Shown: piece by piece, positions 9,251-18,473 of the stretch
Numbering within the stretch: the stretch's first letter is position 1
Layout of the letters: each line of letters starts with the position of its first letter
From: Rhodobacteraceae bacterium EL53
Lineage (GTDB): Bacteria > Pseudomonadota > Alphaproteobacteria > Rhodobacterales > Rhodobacteraceae
DNA length: 64,000 nt
Direction of reading: 5' to 3'
NCBI GenBank assembly: GCA_900313015.1
Contig: OMPR01000017.1
Span: 155,512-219,511, forward strand
Notes under the pieces: generated by a model
Databases searched by the model: none
What the model was told of the DNA's origin: nothing
The model's input: the letters and a program-made list of their open reading frames with translations, nothing else
Program-made: the position numbers and the translations under genes

Positions 9251-10312
9251 TCAGGTGGCAAGAGCGCCTGCTCTTTGATCGACAAGATAATCCGTTACCA
9301 TCGCGCCGACCCACATAAAGAACAGCGCAGCCCAAGCGGTGCCGACAAAAATCGACCCCCCTGTCACGCCAGCACCGATGGCGCACCCGCCGGCCAACAT
9401 GCCGCCAAAGCCCATCAAAGCGGCCCCGATCATGGCCTTGCGCATTGTAATGGTATCGTCAAAGGCCTGTAATTTCAGCTCTTTGCTCCATGCGGCGGCT
9501 ATCAGTGCCCCTATGAATACGCCGGGAACCAAGCCGACATCGAATTCCAGAATGGCGTTGCGATCAAGAAAGAACATCAGTGTGTGCGCGGAGGGGCCGG
9601 TGAACGTCGCGCTTTCGATTTGAACAGGATCAAAGGCCACTTGGCTGAGCGAGTAGGTCAGAACCCAGCCCATCGCGACGGCAAATCCGACACCCGAGGC
9701 GAAAATCAAGCGGGATGCACCGATTTCGTTTCGACGCGATAAGATCAGGGCCAGAATTGCGATCAGAACCCCTATGATGAGGCCGCTGTAGCTGGGCAAG
9801 CCAATGGTGGCCAGCAGATCTATATTCCGGCCACCATCGGTGATCCACAGGCTGGCGATGCGATCCCGAAAGGGGGAGAGGATGCCAGACAGGCTCATCT
9901 GTGCGACGACGGCAAAAATCAAACCCGACACCACGGACCGCAGGTTGCCGGTCGCGGCAAGCACCAAGAGACGGCCGGAACAGCCGCGTGCCAACACCAT
10001 GCCTGCGCCAAAGATCAGACCGCCGACAACAGCGCCGGACCAGCTGCCGGGGACGGCCATCATGCGCGCATCTGCTGATTCCATGAGGCCGAGGAGTTGC
10101 GCGGCTTGGACCCAGACGACGGCCGTTGAAAAGGTTAGAAGCCAGACCGATACCTTGTCTTCCATCCGTCCCCGGGCGAATTCGATTGTGGCGGCGCGCA
10201 GACAGAACCGCGAACGCTGAGCGGCGATCCCAAAGGTGAGGCCCGTGAGCAGGCCAAACAAGGCCGCTGTTGGGGCTTCTCCAATGCGTTCTACCAGACT
10301 GACCAGATCCAT
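9251..10312 (-). CDS. YeeE/YedE family (sulfur-compound) permease
   Basis: About 353 residues with many hydrophobic segments, an inner-membrane protein of the YeeE/YedE (TsuA-like) family. Two conserved cysteine motifs typical of the family are present: ARGCSGRLLV in the first half and GGCAIGAGVTGGS in the second, matching the internal two-fold repeat thought to line the thiosulfate/sulfur pathway. The substrate is inferred from the family and not shown by neighbours, as no sulfur-metabolism gene lies close. ATG 10312 is chosen over ATG 10330 because GGAGG sits 8 bases before it. Transcribed divergently from the MFS gene. Confidence 0.85.
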   Translation of the reverse strand: MDLVSLVERIGEAPTAALFGLLTGLTFGIAAQRSRFCLRAATIEFARGRMEDKVSVWLLTFSTAVVWVQAAQLLGLMESADARMMAVPGSWSGAVVGGLIFGAGMVLARGCSGRLLVLAATGNLRSVVSGLIFAVVAQMSLSGILSPFRDRIASLWITDGGRNIDLLATIGLPSYSGLIIGVLIAILALILSRRNEIGASRLIFASGVGFAVAMGWVLTYSLSQVAFDPVQIESATFTGPSAHTLMFFLDRNAILEFDVGLVPGVFIGALIAAAWSKELKLQAFDDTITMRKAMIGAALMGFGGMLAGGCAIGAGVTGGSIFVGTAWAALFFMWVGAMVTDYLVDQRAGALAT

Positions 10313-10363
10313 AATGCGCCTCCGTTGCATTCATGGATTGCGATATATTGTTAAGTGAACTTC

Positions 10364-10379
10364 TCTGCATTGATGCAGA
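10364..10379. promoter_or_regulatory. Palindrome in the permease/MFS divergent promoter
   Basis: TCTGCATTGATGCAGA is a perfect 7-bp inverted repeat around a TG centre, in the 129-bp gap between the YeeE/YedE permease and the MFS gene. The size and place fit an operator for a dimeric repressor, but no regulator gene is adjacent. Confidence 0.4.
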
Positions 10380-10441
10380 TCAGATGTGCGTTCGCGCCTT
10401 TCCTCTCGCCAAGTCTGCGGAATGGGCGTAGAGCAGATCTC

Positions 10442-11674
10442 ATGTTGAAACCGATTTCGTTGGCTGACGCACAGCACCTGCCGTTCTGGCGCCGCCCCAT
10501 CACCTTGTTGTTTGTCATGGCGTTGACCATGCCCATTGCGTTCAATGCCTGGAGCGCATTGTTGAACAATTTTGTTATCGAGATGGCCAATTTTGATGGG
10601 GCTGACATTGGCCTTTTGCACACGGTTCGCGAAATTCCGGGCTTTTTGGCCGTTGGTGTGATCGCGGTCATTCTTTTTGTGCGTGAGCAAGTCTTGGGGA
10701 TGATTTCGTTGGCTCTGCTTGGCGTTGCGACCGCTGTTACAGCATGGTTCCCGAGTTTGGGAGGACTGCTATTCATTACTTTGCTCAGCTCGATCGGGTT
10801 TCACTATTACGAAACAGTGAACCAATCACTGCAATTGCAATGGCTTCCCAAGGATCAGGCGCCGCAGAAGTTGGGCTGGCTGGTTGCTGCGGGATCCGCG
10901 TCGACCTTGGTGGTTTATGGGTTGATCGTGCTGACATGGGAACGGTTCGATTTAGCTTATAACACGGTGTTTATGGCTGCTGGCGGATTGACGGCGCTGC
11001 TCGCGATCTTTTGTTTGGTTGCTTATCCGCAGTTTGAATCTCCAACACCGCAAACCAAAAAGCTGGTGCTGCGTCGGCGATATTGGTTGTATTATGCCTT
11101 GCAGTTTATGTCCGGCGCGCGCCGTCAGATCTTTATGGTCTTTGCCGGTTTTATGATGGTTGAGAAATTCGGCTTTGAAGTGCACGAATTGACGGGCCTC
11201 TACATGATCAACCTTTTGATCAATATGATCGTGGCCCCAATGTTGGGTAAAGCGGTGTCAGTGTTTGGGGAACGACGAACATTGATGTTTGAATACATTG
11301 GGTTGGCAATTGTCTTTGCCGCTTATGGCGGGGTATATTGGTTCGGCTGGGGCGTCATTTTGGCGGCAACTTTGTACGTTGTTGATCACGTTCTGTTTGC
11401 TTTGGCGTTGGCGCTCAAGACGTATTTCCAGAAAATCGCGGACCCTGCCGATATTGCACCCACTGCGGCTGTGGCCTTTACTATCAATCATATCGCGGCC
11501 GTGTTTCTACCGGCGCTGTTGGGGTTGTTGTGGGTTATTTCACCCGCGGCCGTTTTTGGGCTGGCTGCAATGATGGCGTTGGTTTCGTTTGGCCTCTCTT
11601 TGCTGGTGCCACGGCATCCTGAGCGTGGTAACGAGACTGTCTTATCCAAATACACTGCGGCACCTGCCGAATGA
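10442..11674 (+). CDS. Major facilitator superfamily transporter
   Basis: About 410 residues with 11-12 predicted membrane helices in two halves separated by a basic loop (QTKKLVLRRRYWLYYALQF), consistent with an MFS secondary transporter of the inner membrane. I cannot name the substrate. The open frame extends to 10355, but that stretch covers the divergent promoter region and a palindrome, so the internal ATG at 10442 (MLKPISLADAQH) is preferred; the ribosome site there is weak (GAGCAG). Six bases separate it from the MATE gene, suggesting one operon with MATE and prmA. Confidence 0.8.
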   Translation: MLKPISLADAQHLPFWRRPITLLFVMALTMPIAFNAWSALLNNFVIEMANFDGADIGLLHTVREIPGFLAVGVIAVILFVREQVLGMISLALLGVATAVTAWFPSLGGLLFITLLSSIGFHYYETVNQSLQLQWLPKDQAPQKLGWLVAAGSASTLVVYGLIVLTWERFDLAYNTVFMAAGGLTALLAIFCLVAYPQFESPTPQTKKLVLRRRYWLYYALQFMSGARRQIFMVFAGFMMVEKFGFEVHELTGLYMINLLINMIVAPMLGKAVSVFGERRTLMFEYIGLAIVFAAYGGVYWFGWGVILAATLYVVDHVLFALALALKTYFQKIADPADIAPTAAVAFTINHIAAVFLPALLGLLWVISPAAVFGLAAMMALVSFGLSLLVPRHPERGNETVLSKYTAAPAE

Positions 11675-11680
11675 GGGTGC

Positions 11681-13075
11681 ATGGCTGAACAAGGGCGCTT
11701 TCTTGCCGGGTCCACGATGGGCCATGTGGTGCGGATGACACTGGCGGGAACGCTGGGGATCACCTTTGTTTTTCTTGTCGACGCTGCCAACCTGTTTTGG
11801 ATCGCCCAACTGGATCAGCCGCGCTTGATGGCGGCGATCGGGTTTGCTTTTGCCATTCAGTACTTCTCGGTCTCAGCCGGTATCGGTTTAATGATAGCCT
11901 CGACCGCGTTGGTGTCCCGTCGCATTGGTGAAGGGGACAAAGAGCTGGCGCGGCGCAACGCGACAAGTGCGGCGATGATTGCGTTTGTGTTTCAAAGCAT
12001 CGTGGCTGCGATGATCTTCATTTATCGTCACGAGATTGTCGCGCTGTCCGGGGCAACCGGGGAAACGGCGGCCCTTGCGGCGCGGTATCTGGCGATGTCG
12101 GTGCCGACGCTTGGGATCATGGCAATTTCGATGATTGCCAATGGCACTCTGCGGGCCGTGGGTGATGGGAAGCGGTCAATGTTGGTGACGCTGACGTCTG
12201 GCGGCGTGGCAATGGTGATTGACCCAATCATGATCGTGACGTTCGGCTGGGGCTTGGATGGCGCGGCGATAGGGCTCAACATTTCACGCGTTGTTATGCT
12301 GTTCATGGCGCTGCGCTTTGCCATTGGGACCCACAATCTGCTGGCTTTGCCGAGTGTCTCTGGATTTCTGGAAACTGCCAAACCTTACTTCCAGATCGCA
12401 TTGCCCGCGATTTTGGCACAGATGGCCACGCCTGTTGGGAATTACATGCTGACCGCAGTCATGGCGCCATTTGGGGACGAGGCCATGGCTGGTTGGGCGG
12501 TGGTTGGTCGTTTGACTGTCGTTGCTTTTGGCGGGATTTTTTCGCTGTCTGGTGCGATTGGTGGGATCTTCGGTCAAAATTACGGGGCCCGATCTTATGA
12601 CAGGCTGCGATGTACCTATCGGGATGCGCTGATTTTCGGCTTTGTATACACGGCAGTCACTTGGGGTGTTCTGATCCTGTGCAAACCGCTGATCCTGAGC
12701 GGGTTTGCTTTGGCCCCCATGGGGATCGAAGTGGTCACGGCATTCTTGTATGTCGGAGCAGGGGGATTTGTTTTTGCAGCCGCTCTGTTTGTTGCGACTA
12801 CCGCGTTCAATGCCTTGGCACGACCAACCTGGGCCACGCTGACGTCATGGGTCAGAGACGGAGTTATGACCCTGCCATTTGCTTTGGTTCTGTCGGGCTG
12901 GTTTGACGCGCCGGGGGTGATTTATGCCCAAGCCATCGTAACGGTTCTGGTTGGGGGCGTCGCTGCGTGGCTTGGATGGCGATATGTGTGCTCTTTGGGT
13001 CGTGAACAGTTGCCAAAGCTTGACCTTGCCCCGCCACGGCCCTACGCGCATGCAGACAGATTTAGGAGACGCTGA
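11681..13075 (+). CDS. MATE family efflux transporter
   Basis: 464 residues with about 12 hydrophobic helices and the two-fold MATE architecture: the N-half carries GIGLMIASTALVSRRIGEGD and the C-half GGIFGQNYGARSYDRL, both family hallmarks. MATE proteins export cationic drugs or metabolites using sodium or proton gradients. The substrate is unknown here. The gene lies six bases after the MFS gene and its stop overlaps the prmA start (TGATG), so it is probably co-transcribed with both. Confidence 0.9.
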   Translation: MAEQGRFLAGSTMGHVVRMTLAGTLGITFVFLVDAANLFWIAQLDQPRLMAAIGFAFAIQYFSVSAGIGLMIASTALVSRRIGEGDKELARRNATSAAMIAFVFQSIVAAMIFIYRHEIVALSGATGETAALAARYLAMSVPTLGIMAISMIANGTLRAVGDGKRSMLVTLTSGGVAMVIDPIMIVTFGWGLDGAAIGLNISRVVMLFMALRFAIGTHNLLALPSVSGFLETAKPYFQIALPAILAQMATPVGNYMLTAVMAPFGDEAMAGWAVVGRLTVVAFGGIFSLSGAIGGIFGQNYGARSYDRLRCTYRDALIFGFVYTAVTWGVLILCKPLILSGFALAPMGIEVVTAFLYVGAGGFVFAAALFVATTAFNALARPTWATLTSWVRDGVMTLPFALVLSGWFDAPGVIYAQAIVTVLVGGVAAWLGWRYVCSLGREQLPKLDLAPPRPYAHADRFRRR

Positions 13076-13953
13076 TGCCTACCTTTACCGCGCTGACCAC
13101 TCTTATGGGCAAAGCGCCCGCAACTGCCTTGGGCGACGCTATGGAGCGTTTGAACCCTGAACCTACAGGTGTGGGCGTTTTCGAGGTCGAGGATGGTTCG
13201 GGCCTGTGGGAAGTTGGTGGCTATTTCACCGAAGCCCCTGACGAGGCCGGTTTGGCACTGCTGGCCGCAAGTTTCGAAGCTAAGCCGTTTGTCGTGTCCG
13301 AGTTGCCGGAAACGGATTGGGTCGCCCATGTCCGTCGCGAACTTGCGCCGGTCGAGGCGGGACGGTTCTTTGTCTATGGCAGCCATGATGCAGATAAGGT
13401 GCCAGCGGATAGCATTCCGTTGCTGATCGAAGCTGCGATGGCGTTTGGCACCGGGCATCACGGCACCACGTTGGGGTGTCTCAAGGCCTTGGACCGTTTG
13501 ATCGGCGAAGGGTTCGAGGGCACCAAGGTCGCTGATATCGGGTGTGGGACGGCTGTTTTGGCAATGGCTGCCGCGCGGGTGTGGACCGGAGACATTCTGG
13601 CCAGTGATATCGATCAGGTGGCGGTGGATGTAGCGGAGGCCAATTTGAAGGCCAACGGCATGGAAGGGACAGTGAAGTGTCTGGAATCCGCGGGCTTCGA
13701 TCACCCGGATTTGCAGGCACACATGCCGTATGATCTGATCTTTGCCAACATCCTTAAAGGTCCTTTGATCGCGCTTTCACCCGATGTTTCAGCCCATTTG
13801 CGTCCGGGCGGATATGCGATTCTCTCGGGTATCTTGAATGAACAAGCCGATGATGTGATCGCTGTTTATCTCGAGAATGGAACCAATCTTGTGAACAAGG
13901 AACAGATTGGTGAATGGACTACGCTGCTATTGCAGAAGAATGGCGCAATTTAG
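13075..13953 (+). CDS. prmA: Ribosomal protein L11 methyltransferase
   Basis: 292-residue SAM-dependent methyltransferase that trimethylates lysines and the N-terminus of ribosomal protein L11. The N-terminal substrate-binding domain is followed by the AFGTGHHGTTLGCL segment and SAM motif I (VADIGCGTAVLAMAAARV, about 157), an acidic SAM-ribose contact (ILASDIDQVAVDVA) and the FANILKGPLI catalytic strand. The sequence and length are ordinary for PrmA. It starts inside the MATE stop codon, implying translational coupling without a functional link. Confidence 0.93.
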   Translation: MPTFTALTTLMGKAPATALGDAMERLNPEPTGVGVFEVEDGSGLWEVGGYFTEAPDEAGLALLAASFEAKPFVVSELPETDWVAHVRRELAPVEAGRFFVYGSHDADKVPADSIPLLIEAAMAFGTGHHGTTLGCLKALDRLIGEGFEGTKVADIGCGTAVLAMAAARVWTGDILASDIDQVAVDVAEANLKANGMEGTVKCLESAGFDHPDLQAHMPYDLIFANILKGPLIALSPDVSAHLRPGGYAILSGILNEQADDVIAVYLENGTNLVNKEQIGEWTTLLLQKNGAI

Positions 13954-14041
13954 GCGAATTTTAGACGTAGGGCTTGGTTTTGCCGCAATTGAACCGTAAA
14001 TTTCTTTCATCGCTGGTGGGGGCCAGTGCAGAGAGGCTGCT

Positions 14042-14386
14042 ATGGTTGAAGAACAACTTCAGTTTGACCGGCGGATTCAACGTCTAAGTCGCAAGCATCA
14101 GTCGATGTCTCGTGGCTATTCAACGCGCATGCGGGCCGATGGCTTGATTGTAACCACGCCCCAACGCAATGGGCTGAAGGTTCCGTTGCGCGCTATCCTT
14201 TTTGTTTTTGTCGCGTTGTTCGCATTCAAAGGGTTCCTATTGGCCAGTATTGGTCCTGAAAGCTATGCTGATCGGGTACAAAGATTGTCAGAGGGAACCG
14301 TGGTAGAACAAGCTGGTGCTTGGGTTATGCAAATCGAGCCCGTGAGCGCGTTTATCGCATCCCAGATTGGGCCAATCCTTAGGTGA
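14042..14386 (+). CDS. Small single-pass membrane protein, function unknown
   Basis: 114 residues. A basic N-terminal cytosolic part (FDRRIQRLSRKHQSMSRGYSTRMRADGLIV) is followed by one hydrophobic helix (VPLRAILFVFVALFAFKGFLLASIG, about 48-72) and a short periplasmic tail. A GAGAGG ribosome site precedes ATG 14042. I do not recognise a family; the shape recalls small membrane anchors. It ends before a strong two-way terminator, so it is the last gene of this rightward run or has its own promoter. Confidence 0.7.
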   Translation: MVEEQLQFDRRIQRLSRKHQSMSRGYSTRMRADGLIVTTPQRNGLKVPLRAILFVFVALFAFKGFLLASIGPESYADRVQRLSEGTVVEQAGAWVMQIEPVSAFIASQIGPILR

Positions 14387-14465
14387 TTGGCATGTGCCAG
14401 TGAGAATAAGAAAGATGCGCAAGAGATTGAGCACCTGAGTTTTGCAACAGATTTGACTGCCATAA

Positions 14466-14504
14466 AGAAAAGCACCGTGTGAGGGGATCACACGGTGCTT
14501 TCTT
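14466..14504. terminator. Bidirectional terminator
   Basis: A perfect 12-bp stem (AGCACCGTGTGA with TCACACGGTGCT) with a 5-nt loop is flanked by T-rich sequence on the plus side (TTTCTT) and A-rich sequence on the other (AAAGAAA). It can therefore stop both the small membrane protein gene and the converging DUF1127 gene. Confidence 0.85.
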
Positions 14505-14534
14505 AGGTCTGGTTCGGTGCGTTACGTCGGCGGA

Positions 14535-14753
14535 TTAGAAACCGCGCGATGTAACAGCAACGCCGTCGATGTCAGAGCGTGACAGACCGATGTCTTCCAG
14601 CTCGCGATCGGTGAGGTCGGACAGCGCGTTACGTGTTGCGCGGGCGTCATTCCATACGACAACGGCGTTTGTCGCCGCGGTGAATAATGCGCCGATACGG
14701 CCGATGAGGCCGAACGAGCCATAGGTGGTGCGGGTGGTGTCCAAAGCAGCCAT
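14535..14753 (-). CDS. DUF1127 domain protein
   Basis: 72-residue protein ending in the arginine-rich DUF1127 (YjiS-like) motif: ARATRNALSDLTDRELEDIGLSRSDIDGVA. Small DUF1127 proteins are abundant in alphaproteobacteria; some affect RNA turnover, phosphate or carbon metabolism and motility, and several are induced by stress, but no function can be assigned to this one. ATG 14753 is chosen because of the preceding AAGGACTCAGGAT; the longer open frame upstream lacks family sequence. Convergent with the preceding gene across a two-way terminator, divergent from ruvC. Confidence 0.85.
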   Translation of the reverse strand: MAALDTTRTTYGSFGLIGRIGALFTAATNAVVVWNDARATRNALSDLTDRELEDIGLSRSDIDGVAVTSRGF

Positions 14754-15089
14754 ATCCTGAGTCCTTTTTGGTTTGTGTGAACAGTGGCGTTTCAATTTCT
14801 GAAAGGGCATTTATGGCTGTCGTATTTACCGCGCAAGGTGCAAAAAACGCATGACACCTATGCAATGAGCGCGCGGGTCAAAAACACTGAAATACCCTTG
14901 AAACAAAGGTGATCTGAGCCTCTGAGACGGGTCGTTTTCTGCTTTGCAGCATGTCGTTTTTGATGCATTTGTCGTGATCAGATTGGGGTGGGTCGTTTTC
15001 GACCGTGATGTCAAAGTCCTTGGAAGATGTTCGCGTTTCGTGCTACTTCGTCGAAAAAGCAACAAAATGAGCAGGGCTAGGGCAGAGAT
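14754..15089. other. Intergenic region between DUF1127 gene and ruvC
   Basis: A 336-bp region without a credible gene. It must hold the promoters of the leftward DUF1127 gene and of the rightward ruvC series. Three close copies of GTCGTTTT occur (about 14929, 14952 and 14992), and a LexA-box-like sequence lies 47 bases before ruvC. I see no RNA gene. Confidence 0.6.
15029..15043 (+). promoter_or_regulatory. Possible LexA box before ruvC
   Basis: GTTCGCGTTTCGTGC matches the alphaproteobacterial LexA direct-repeat consensus GTTC-N7-GTTC at seven of eight fixed positions. It is 47 bases upstream of the ruvC start, where SOS control of ruvCAB would be expected. One mismatch keeps this tentative. 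Confidence 0.35.
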
Positions 15090-15587
15090 ATGCGAATTCT
15101 GGGCATTGATCCGGGTCTGCGGACCATGGGATGGGGCGTCATCGAATCAAATGGCAGCCGATTGAGCCACATCGCAAACGGTCATTGCACGTCCGGAACG
15201 GGTGAGCTGGCCGAGCGGTTGTTGTCGTTGCACGAGCAACTGACGGATGTTGTCGCGCGGTATCAGCCCACCGAAGCTGCCATCGAGCAGACCTTTGTGA
15301 ACAAAGACGGTGCGGGGACGCTGAAGCTGGGGCAGGCGCGCGGAGTGGCGTTGTTGACGCTGGCGCAGACCGGGATTCCGATTGGGGAGTATGCCCCAAA
15401 CAAGGTCAAGAAAACAGTTGTTGGGGCTGGGCACGCAGCGAAAGAGCAAGTTCTCTATATGGTGAAGCTGCAGTTGCCCGGGTGTAACCCTGTTGGGGCC
15501 GATGCGGCGGATGCGCTGGCCATTGCCATGTGTCATGCGCACTATGGCGGCAAGAGGACGCTTGAATTGCGAGAGGTTAAAGTATGA
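15090..15587 (+). CDS. ruvC: Crossover junction endodeoxyribonuclease RuvC
   Basis: 165-residue Holliday-junction resolvase that cuts junctions within the RuvABC complex during recombinational repair. The RNase H-like fold and its four acidic metal ligands are visible: D7 (GIDPG), E66 (AIEQTF), D138 and D141 ([16 protein letters not shown]). Its stop overlaps the ruvA start by four bases, which points to coupled translation. Confidence 0.96.
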   Translation: MRILGIDPGLRTMGWGVIESNGSRLSHIANGHCTSGTGELAERLLSLHEQLTDVVARYQPTEAAIEQTFVNKDGAGTLKLGQARGVALLTLAQTGIPIGEYAPNKVKKTVVGAGHAAKEQVLYMVKLQLPGCNPVGADAADALAIAMCHAHYGGKRTLELREVKV

Positions 15588-16267
15588 TTGGCAAGCTGAC
15601 GGGGCGATTGGATTACCGCACAGCGGATCATATCCTCATTGATGTGCGTGGGGTTGGGTACATCGTCTATTGCTCGGACCGAACATTGGCTGGCTTGCCC
15701 GGAAATGGTGAGGCGGTGTCACTTTATACGGATATGGTCGTTCGTGAAGATCTGATGCAGCTCTATGGCTTTCCCTCGCTGGTCGAAAAAGAATGGCACC
15801 GGTTGCTCTGCTCGGTGCAGGGGATTGGGGCCAAGGTGTCATTGGCAATCTTGGGCACATTGGGTCCTGATGGTGTGAGCCGGGCCATTGCCTTGGGTGA
15901 TTGGGCGTCGGTCAAAGCCGCCAAAGGGGTTGGCCCAAAAACCGCGCAACGTGTGGTTCTTGATCTCAAGGACAAAGCACCGGGTGTGATGGCAATGGGG
16001 GGCACTGTTGCGGATGCAATGGATGGGCCTGCGCTAGATGCGGTCGAAGTGATTGAACCGGCACCAACATCCAAGCGCAAAACGACGCCAAAGCAACCAA
16101 GTGGCGCTGCCGCTGCGACTGCGGGAACGCTGTCGGCCTTGGCGAATCTTGGGTACAGTCCATCGGATGCTGCCGCGGCTGTTGCCGAAGCGGGCGCGGC
16201 TTGGCCCGATGCTGATGAGGCAGAATTGATCCGTCAGGCACTAAAGCTGCTGGCTCCGAAAGGCTAA
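15584..16267 (+). CDS. ruvA: Holliday junction branch migration protein RuvA
   Basis: 227-residue junction-binding subunit that targets the RuvB motor to four-way DNA. The N-terminal OB fold ([12 protein letters not shown]), the central double helix-hairpin-helix region ([17 protein letters not shown] and [19 protein letters not shown]), a low-complexity alanine/proline linker and the C-terminal RuvB-contact domain ([18 protein letters not shown]...[10 protein letters not shown]) are in the usual order. It is slightly longer than E. coli RuvA because of the linker. Followed seven bases later by ruvB. Confidence 0.96.
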   Translation: MIGKLTGRLDYRTADHILIDVRGVGYIVYCSDRTLAGLPGNGEAVSLYTDMVVREDLMQLYGFPSLVEKEWHRLLCSVQGIGAKVSLAILGTLGPDGVSRAIALGDWASVKAAKGVGPKTAQRVVLDLKDKAPGVMAMGGTVADAMDGPALDAVEVIEPAPTSKRKTTPKQPSGAAAATAGTLSALANLGYSPSDAAAAVAEAGAAWPDADEAELIRQALKLLAPKG

Positions 16268-16274
16268 CGATCCA

Positions 16275-17294
16275 ATGATAGATGCCGACCCGACGATCCG
16301 CCCTGAGCCGCTGCCCGAAGACAATGACCGCGCTCTGCGACCGCAGGGCTTAAGCGAATTCATTGGACAGGCCGAGGCGCGCGCAAACCTGCGCGTTTTT
16401 ATTCAATCCGCAAAACAACGCGGCGAGGCGATGGATCATACTTTGTTCCACGGCCCTCCGGGATTGGGAAAAACAACGCTTGCGCAGATTATGGCGCGCG
16501 AGTTGGGGGTGAATTTTCGCATGACCTCGGGACCAGTTCTGGCCAAGGCGGGGGATTTGGCGGCAATTCTGACCAATCTGGAAAACCGGGATGTGCTGTT
16601 CATTGATGAAATCCACCGTCTGAACCCGGCCGTCGAAGAGGTTCTTTACCCCGCGATGGAGGATTTTGAACTGGACCTTGTGATTGGGGAGGGACCAGCG
16701 GCTCGGACGGTTCGGATTGAGCTGCAGCCCTTTACGCTTGTGGGGGCGACGACCCGGATGGGGTTGTTGACCACGCCGTTGCGCGACCGGTTTGGCATTC
16801 CAACGCGTCTGCAATTTTACACGGTTGATGAATTGCACGAGATCGTCACGCGCAATGCCCGCAAGCTGGGCGCGCCAGCGGATGATGCCGGGGCACGCGA
16901 AATTGCCCGTCGCGCCCGGGGAACACCACGTATTGCCGGGCGTCTATTGCGGCGTGTTGTGGATTTTGCGGTGGTCGAAGGGGACGGGCGGATCATCAAG
17001 GAACTTGCTGACAGCTCTCTAACGCGTCTTGGGGTTGACCACTTGGGGCTGGACGGCGCTGACCGGCGGTATTTGCAATTGATCGCTGAGAACTATTCAG
17101 GCGGTCCGGTGGGGATTGAAACCTTGTCTGCGGCCTTGTCCGAAAGCCGGGATGCACTGGAAGAGGTGATTGAGCCTTATTTGCTGCAACAGGGGTTGAT
17201 CCAGCGCACTCCGCGGGGGCGGATGTTGGCGCAAAAAGCATGGGCGCACTTGGGATTGCCAATGCCAAAGGGGCAAAGCAATCTCTTTGGTTGA
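16275..17294 (+). CDS. ruvB: Holliday junction branch migration ATPase RuvB
   Basis: 339-residue AAA+ motor that drives branch migration. Walker [10 protein letters not shown] (60-68), Walker B (FIDEIHRLN, around D111), sensor 1 (GATTRMGLL), the arginine finger region (PLRDRFGI) and the C-terminal winged helix ([21 protein letters not shown]) are all present. It forms the ruvCAB unit with the two preceding genes. Confidence 0.97.
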   Translation: MIDADPTIRPEPLPEDNDRALRPQGLSEFIGQAEARANLRVFIQSAKQRGEAMDHTLFHGPPGLGKTTLAQIMARELGVNFRMTSGPVLAKAGDLAAILTNLENRDVLFIDEIHRLNPAVEEVLYPAMEDFELDLVIGEGPAARTVRIELQPFTLVGATTRMGLLTTPLRDRFGIPTRLQFYTVDELHEIVTRNARKLGAPADDAGAREIARRARGTPRIAGRLLRRVVDFAVVEGDGRIIKELADSSLTRLGVDHLGLDGADRRYLQLIAENYSGGPVGIETLSAALSESRDALEEVIEPYLLQQGLIQRTPRGRMLAQKAWAHLGLPMPKGQSNLFG

Positions 17295-17359
17295 TGTCGC
17301 GCGCGAGAGTTTTTATTCCGGGGTTCAAGTTGAGTTGAACCAAAGACAAGGGGCAGGGC

Positions 17360-17983
17360 GTGACACCACAAGAGATCGAGACGCTGTTTACACGTGATAC
17401 GGGCGACTATGTTTTCGCACGTTGGGGCCGTCCGATCGCTCCGACGGTGTTTGGGGTCGAGGATGAGACGCTTTCGGTTGTAAAAGGCGCATTCGAGGCG
17501 GTGACGACTTTGGCCGGTCATGAGATGGCTGAAACAGATCCTGAGCTTGGCACCAACTGCATGATCTTTTTCTTCCGGGAGTGGTCTGAACTGCTGGCTG
17601 TGCCGGATCTGGATAAAATGGTTGCTGACCTACCAGAGCTCGTGGCGCGTTTGGCAGAGCAGGGTGCCAATCAGTACCGCGTATTCCGGTTCGAAGAAGA
17701 CGGCGCGATCCAAGCAGCGTTTGTATTTTTACGGATGGATGAACAGATGCTGGCGCAGCCCGCTGATTCACTGGCGTTGAGCCAAGTGGTGCAAACCGTC
17801 CTTGTCTGGTCCGAAGGGGCGTTTCGTACCCAGTCACCATTGGCCATCGCGGGTGAGGCCACGATCCTGCGGCCAGAAATCGCAAATGTCATTCAGGCAG
17901 CTTATGATCCGGTGTTGCCTGCTGTCAGCCGGGACAAATCGCATGCATTGCGTTTGTTTGCGCGCGTTGCGGCCCGCGCATGA
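17360..17983 (+). CDS. Conserved-type protein of unknown function between ruvB and ybgC
   Basis: 207 residues with no signal peptide or membrane segment and no motif I can name. Recognisable stretches are FARWGRPIAPTVFGVEDETL, GTNCMIFFFREW and a C-terminal LRPEIANVIQAAYDPVLPAVSRD segment. The coding appearance is good and the frame fits tightly: GTG 17360 follows AGGGGCAG, and the stop overlaps the ybgC start by four bases. The position implies co-transcription with the tol-pal genes; whether it acts with them is open. Confidence 0.8.
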   Translation: MTPQEIETLFTRDTGDYVFARWGRPIAPTVFGVEDETLSVVKGAFEAVTTLAGHEMAETDPELGTNCMIFFFREWSELLAVPDLDKMVADLPELVARLAEQGANQYRVFRFEEDGAIQAAFVFLRMDEQMLAQPADSLALSQVVQTVLVWSEGAFRTQSPLAIAGEATILRPEIANVIQAAYDPVLPAVSRDKSHALRLFARVAARA

Positions 17984-18366
17984 GCCATCACTATCAGCTG
18001 CGTGTGCAATATGAAGATACCGACATGGCTGGTATCGTCTATCACGCGAACTATCTGCGGTTCATTGAGCGGGCACGCAGCGACTGGGTTCGCAATCTGG
18101 GAAATGATCAGAACGCGATGCGAGATGCCGGGTTTGTTTGGGTGGTCCGGAAGATCGAAGCCGATTATCTGGCCACGGCCAAGTTTGAAGATATCCTAGA
18201 TGTTGAAACGGACCTTGTTTCTGTTTCGGGCGTTCGTTTGACTATGTTACAGACTGTAAAGCGTGCAGGGACCGAGATTTTTCGCGCCTCAGTCATGGTG
18301 GTTTGTATGAACCAAGCAGGCAAACCCGTCCGTTTGCCGGCAGAGATTCGCGCATTGATGCAATAA
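17980..18366 (+). CDS. ybgC: Tol-Pal-associated acyl-CoA thioesterase
   Basis: 128-residue single hot-dog domain of the 4-hydroxybenzoyl-CoA thioesterase type. The catalytic-aspartate motif is clear: YEDTDMAGIVYHANYLRFIERAR. YbgC hydrolyses acyl-CoA thioesters and is linked to phospholipid enzymes at the inner membrane; it is the usual first gene of tol-pal operons, as here. Translationally coupled to the upstream unknown gene by an ATGA overlap. Confidence 0.93.
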   Translation: MSHHYQLRVQYEDTDMAGIVYHANYLRFIERARSDWVRNLGNDQNAMRDAGFVWVVRKIEADYLATAKFEDILDVETDLVSVSGVRLTMLQTVKRAGTEIFRASVMVVCMNQAGKPVRLPAEIRALMQ

Positions 18367-18473
18367 TACGGGGTTTCGGGGTGGTTCTGTTGGCATTTTG
18401 CCCCCATCTGCTTTAGCGTTTGACGCAACAAGGCCGCACAAAGTGGCCAGCAGGCAGAAAAAAGAGCAGGTTT

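Noticed and set aside
14926-15000. Three GTCGTTTT copies as an iteron array
   Set aside because: Spacing is irregular (about 23 and 40 bp) and the motif is short and T-rich, so chance is a sufficient explanation; noted only in the intergenic entry.
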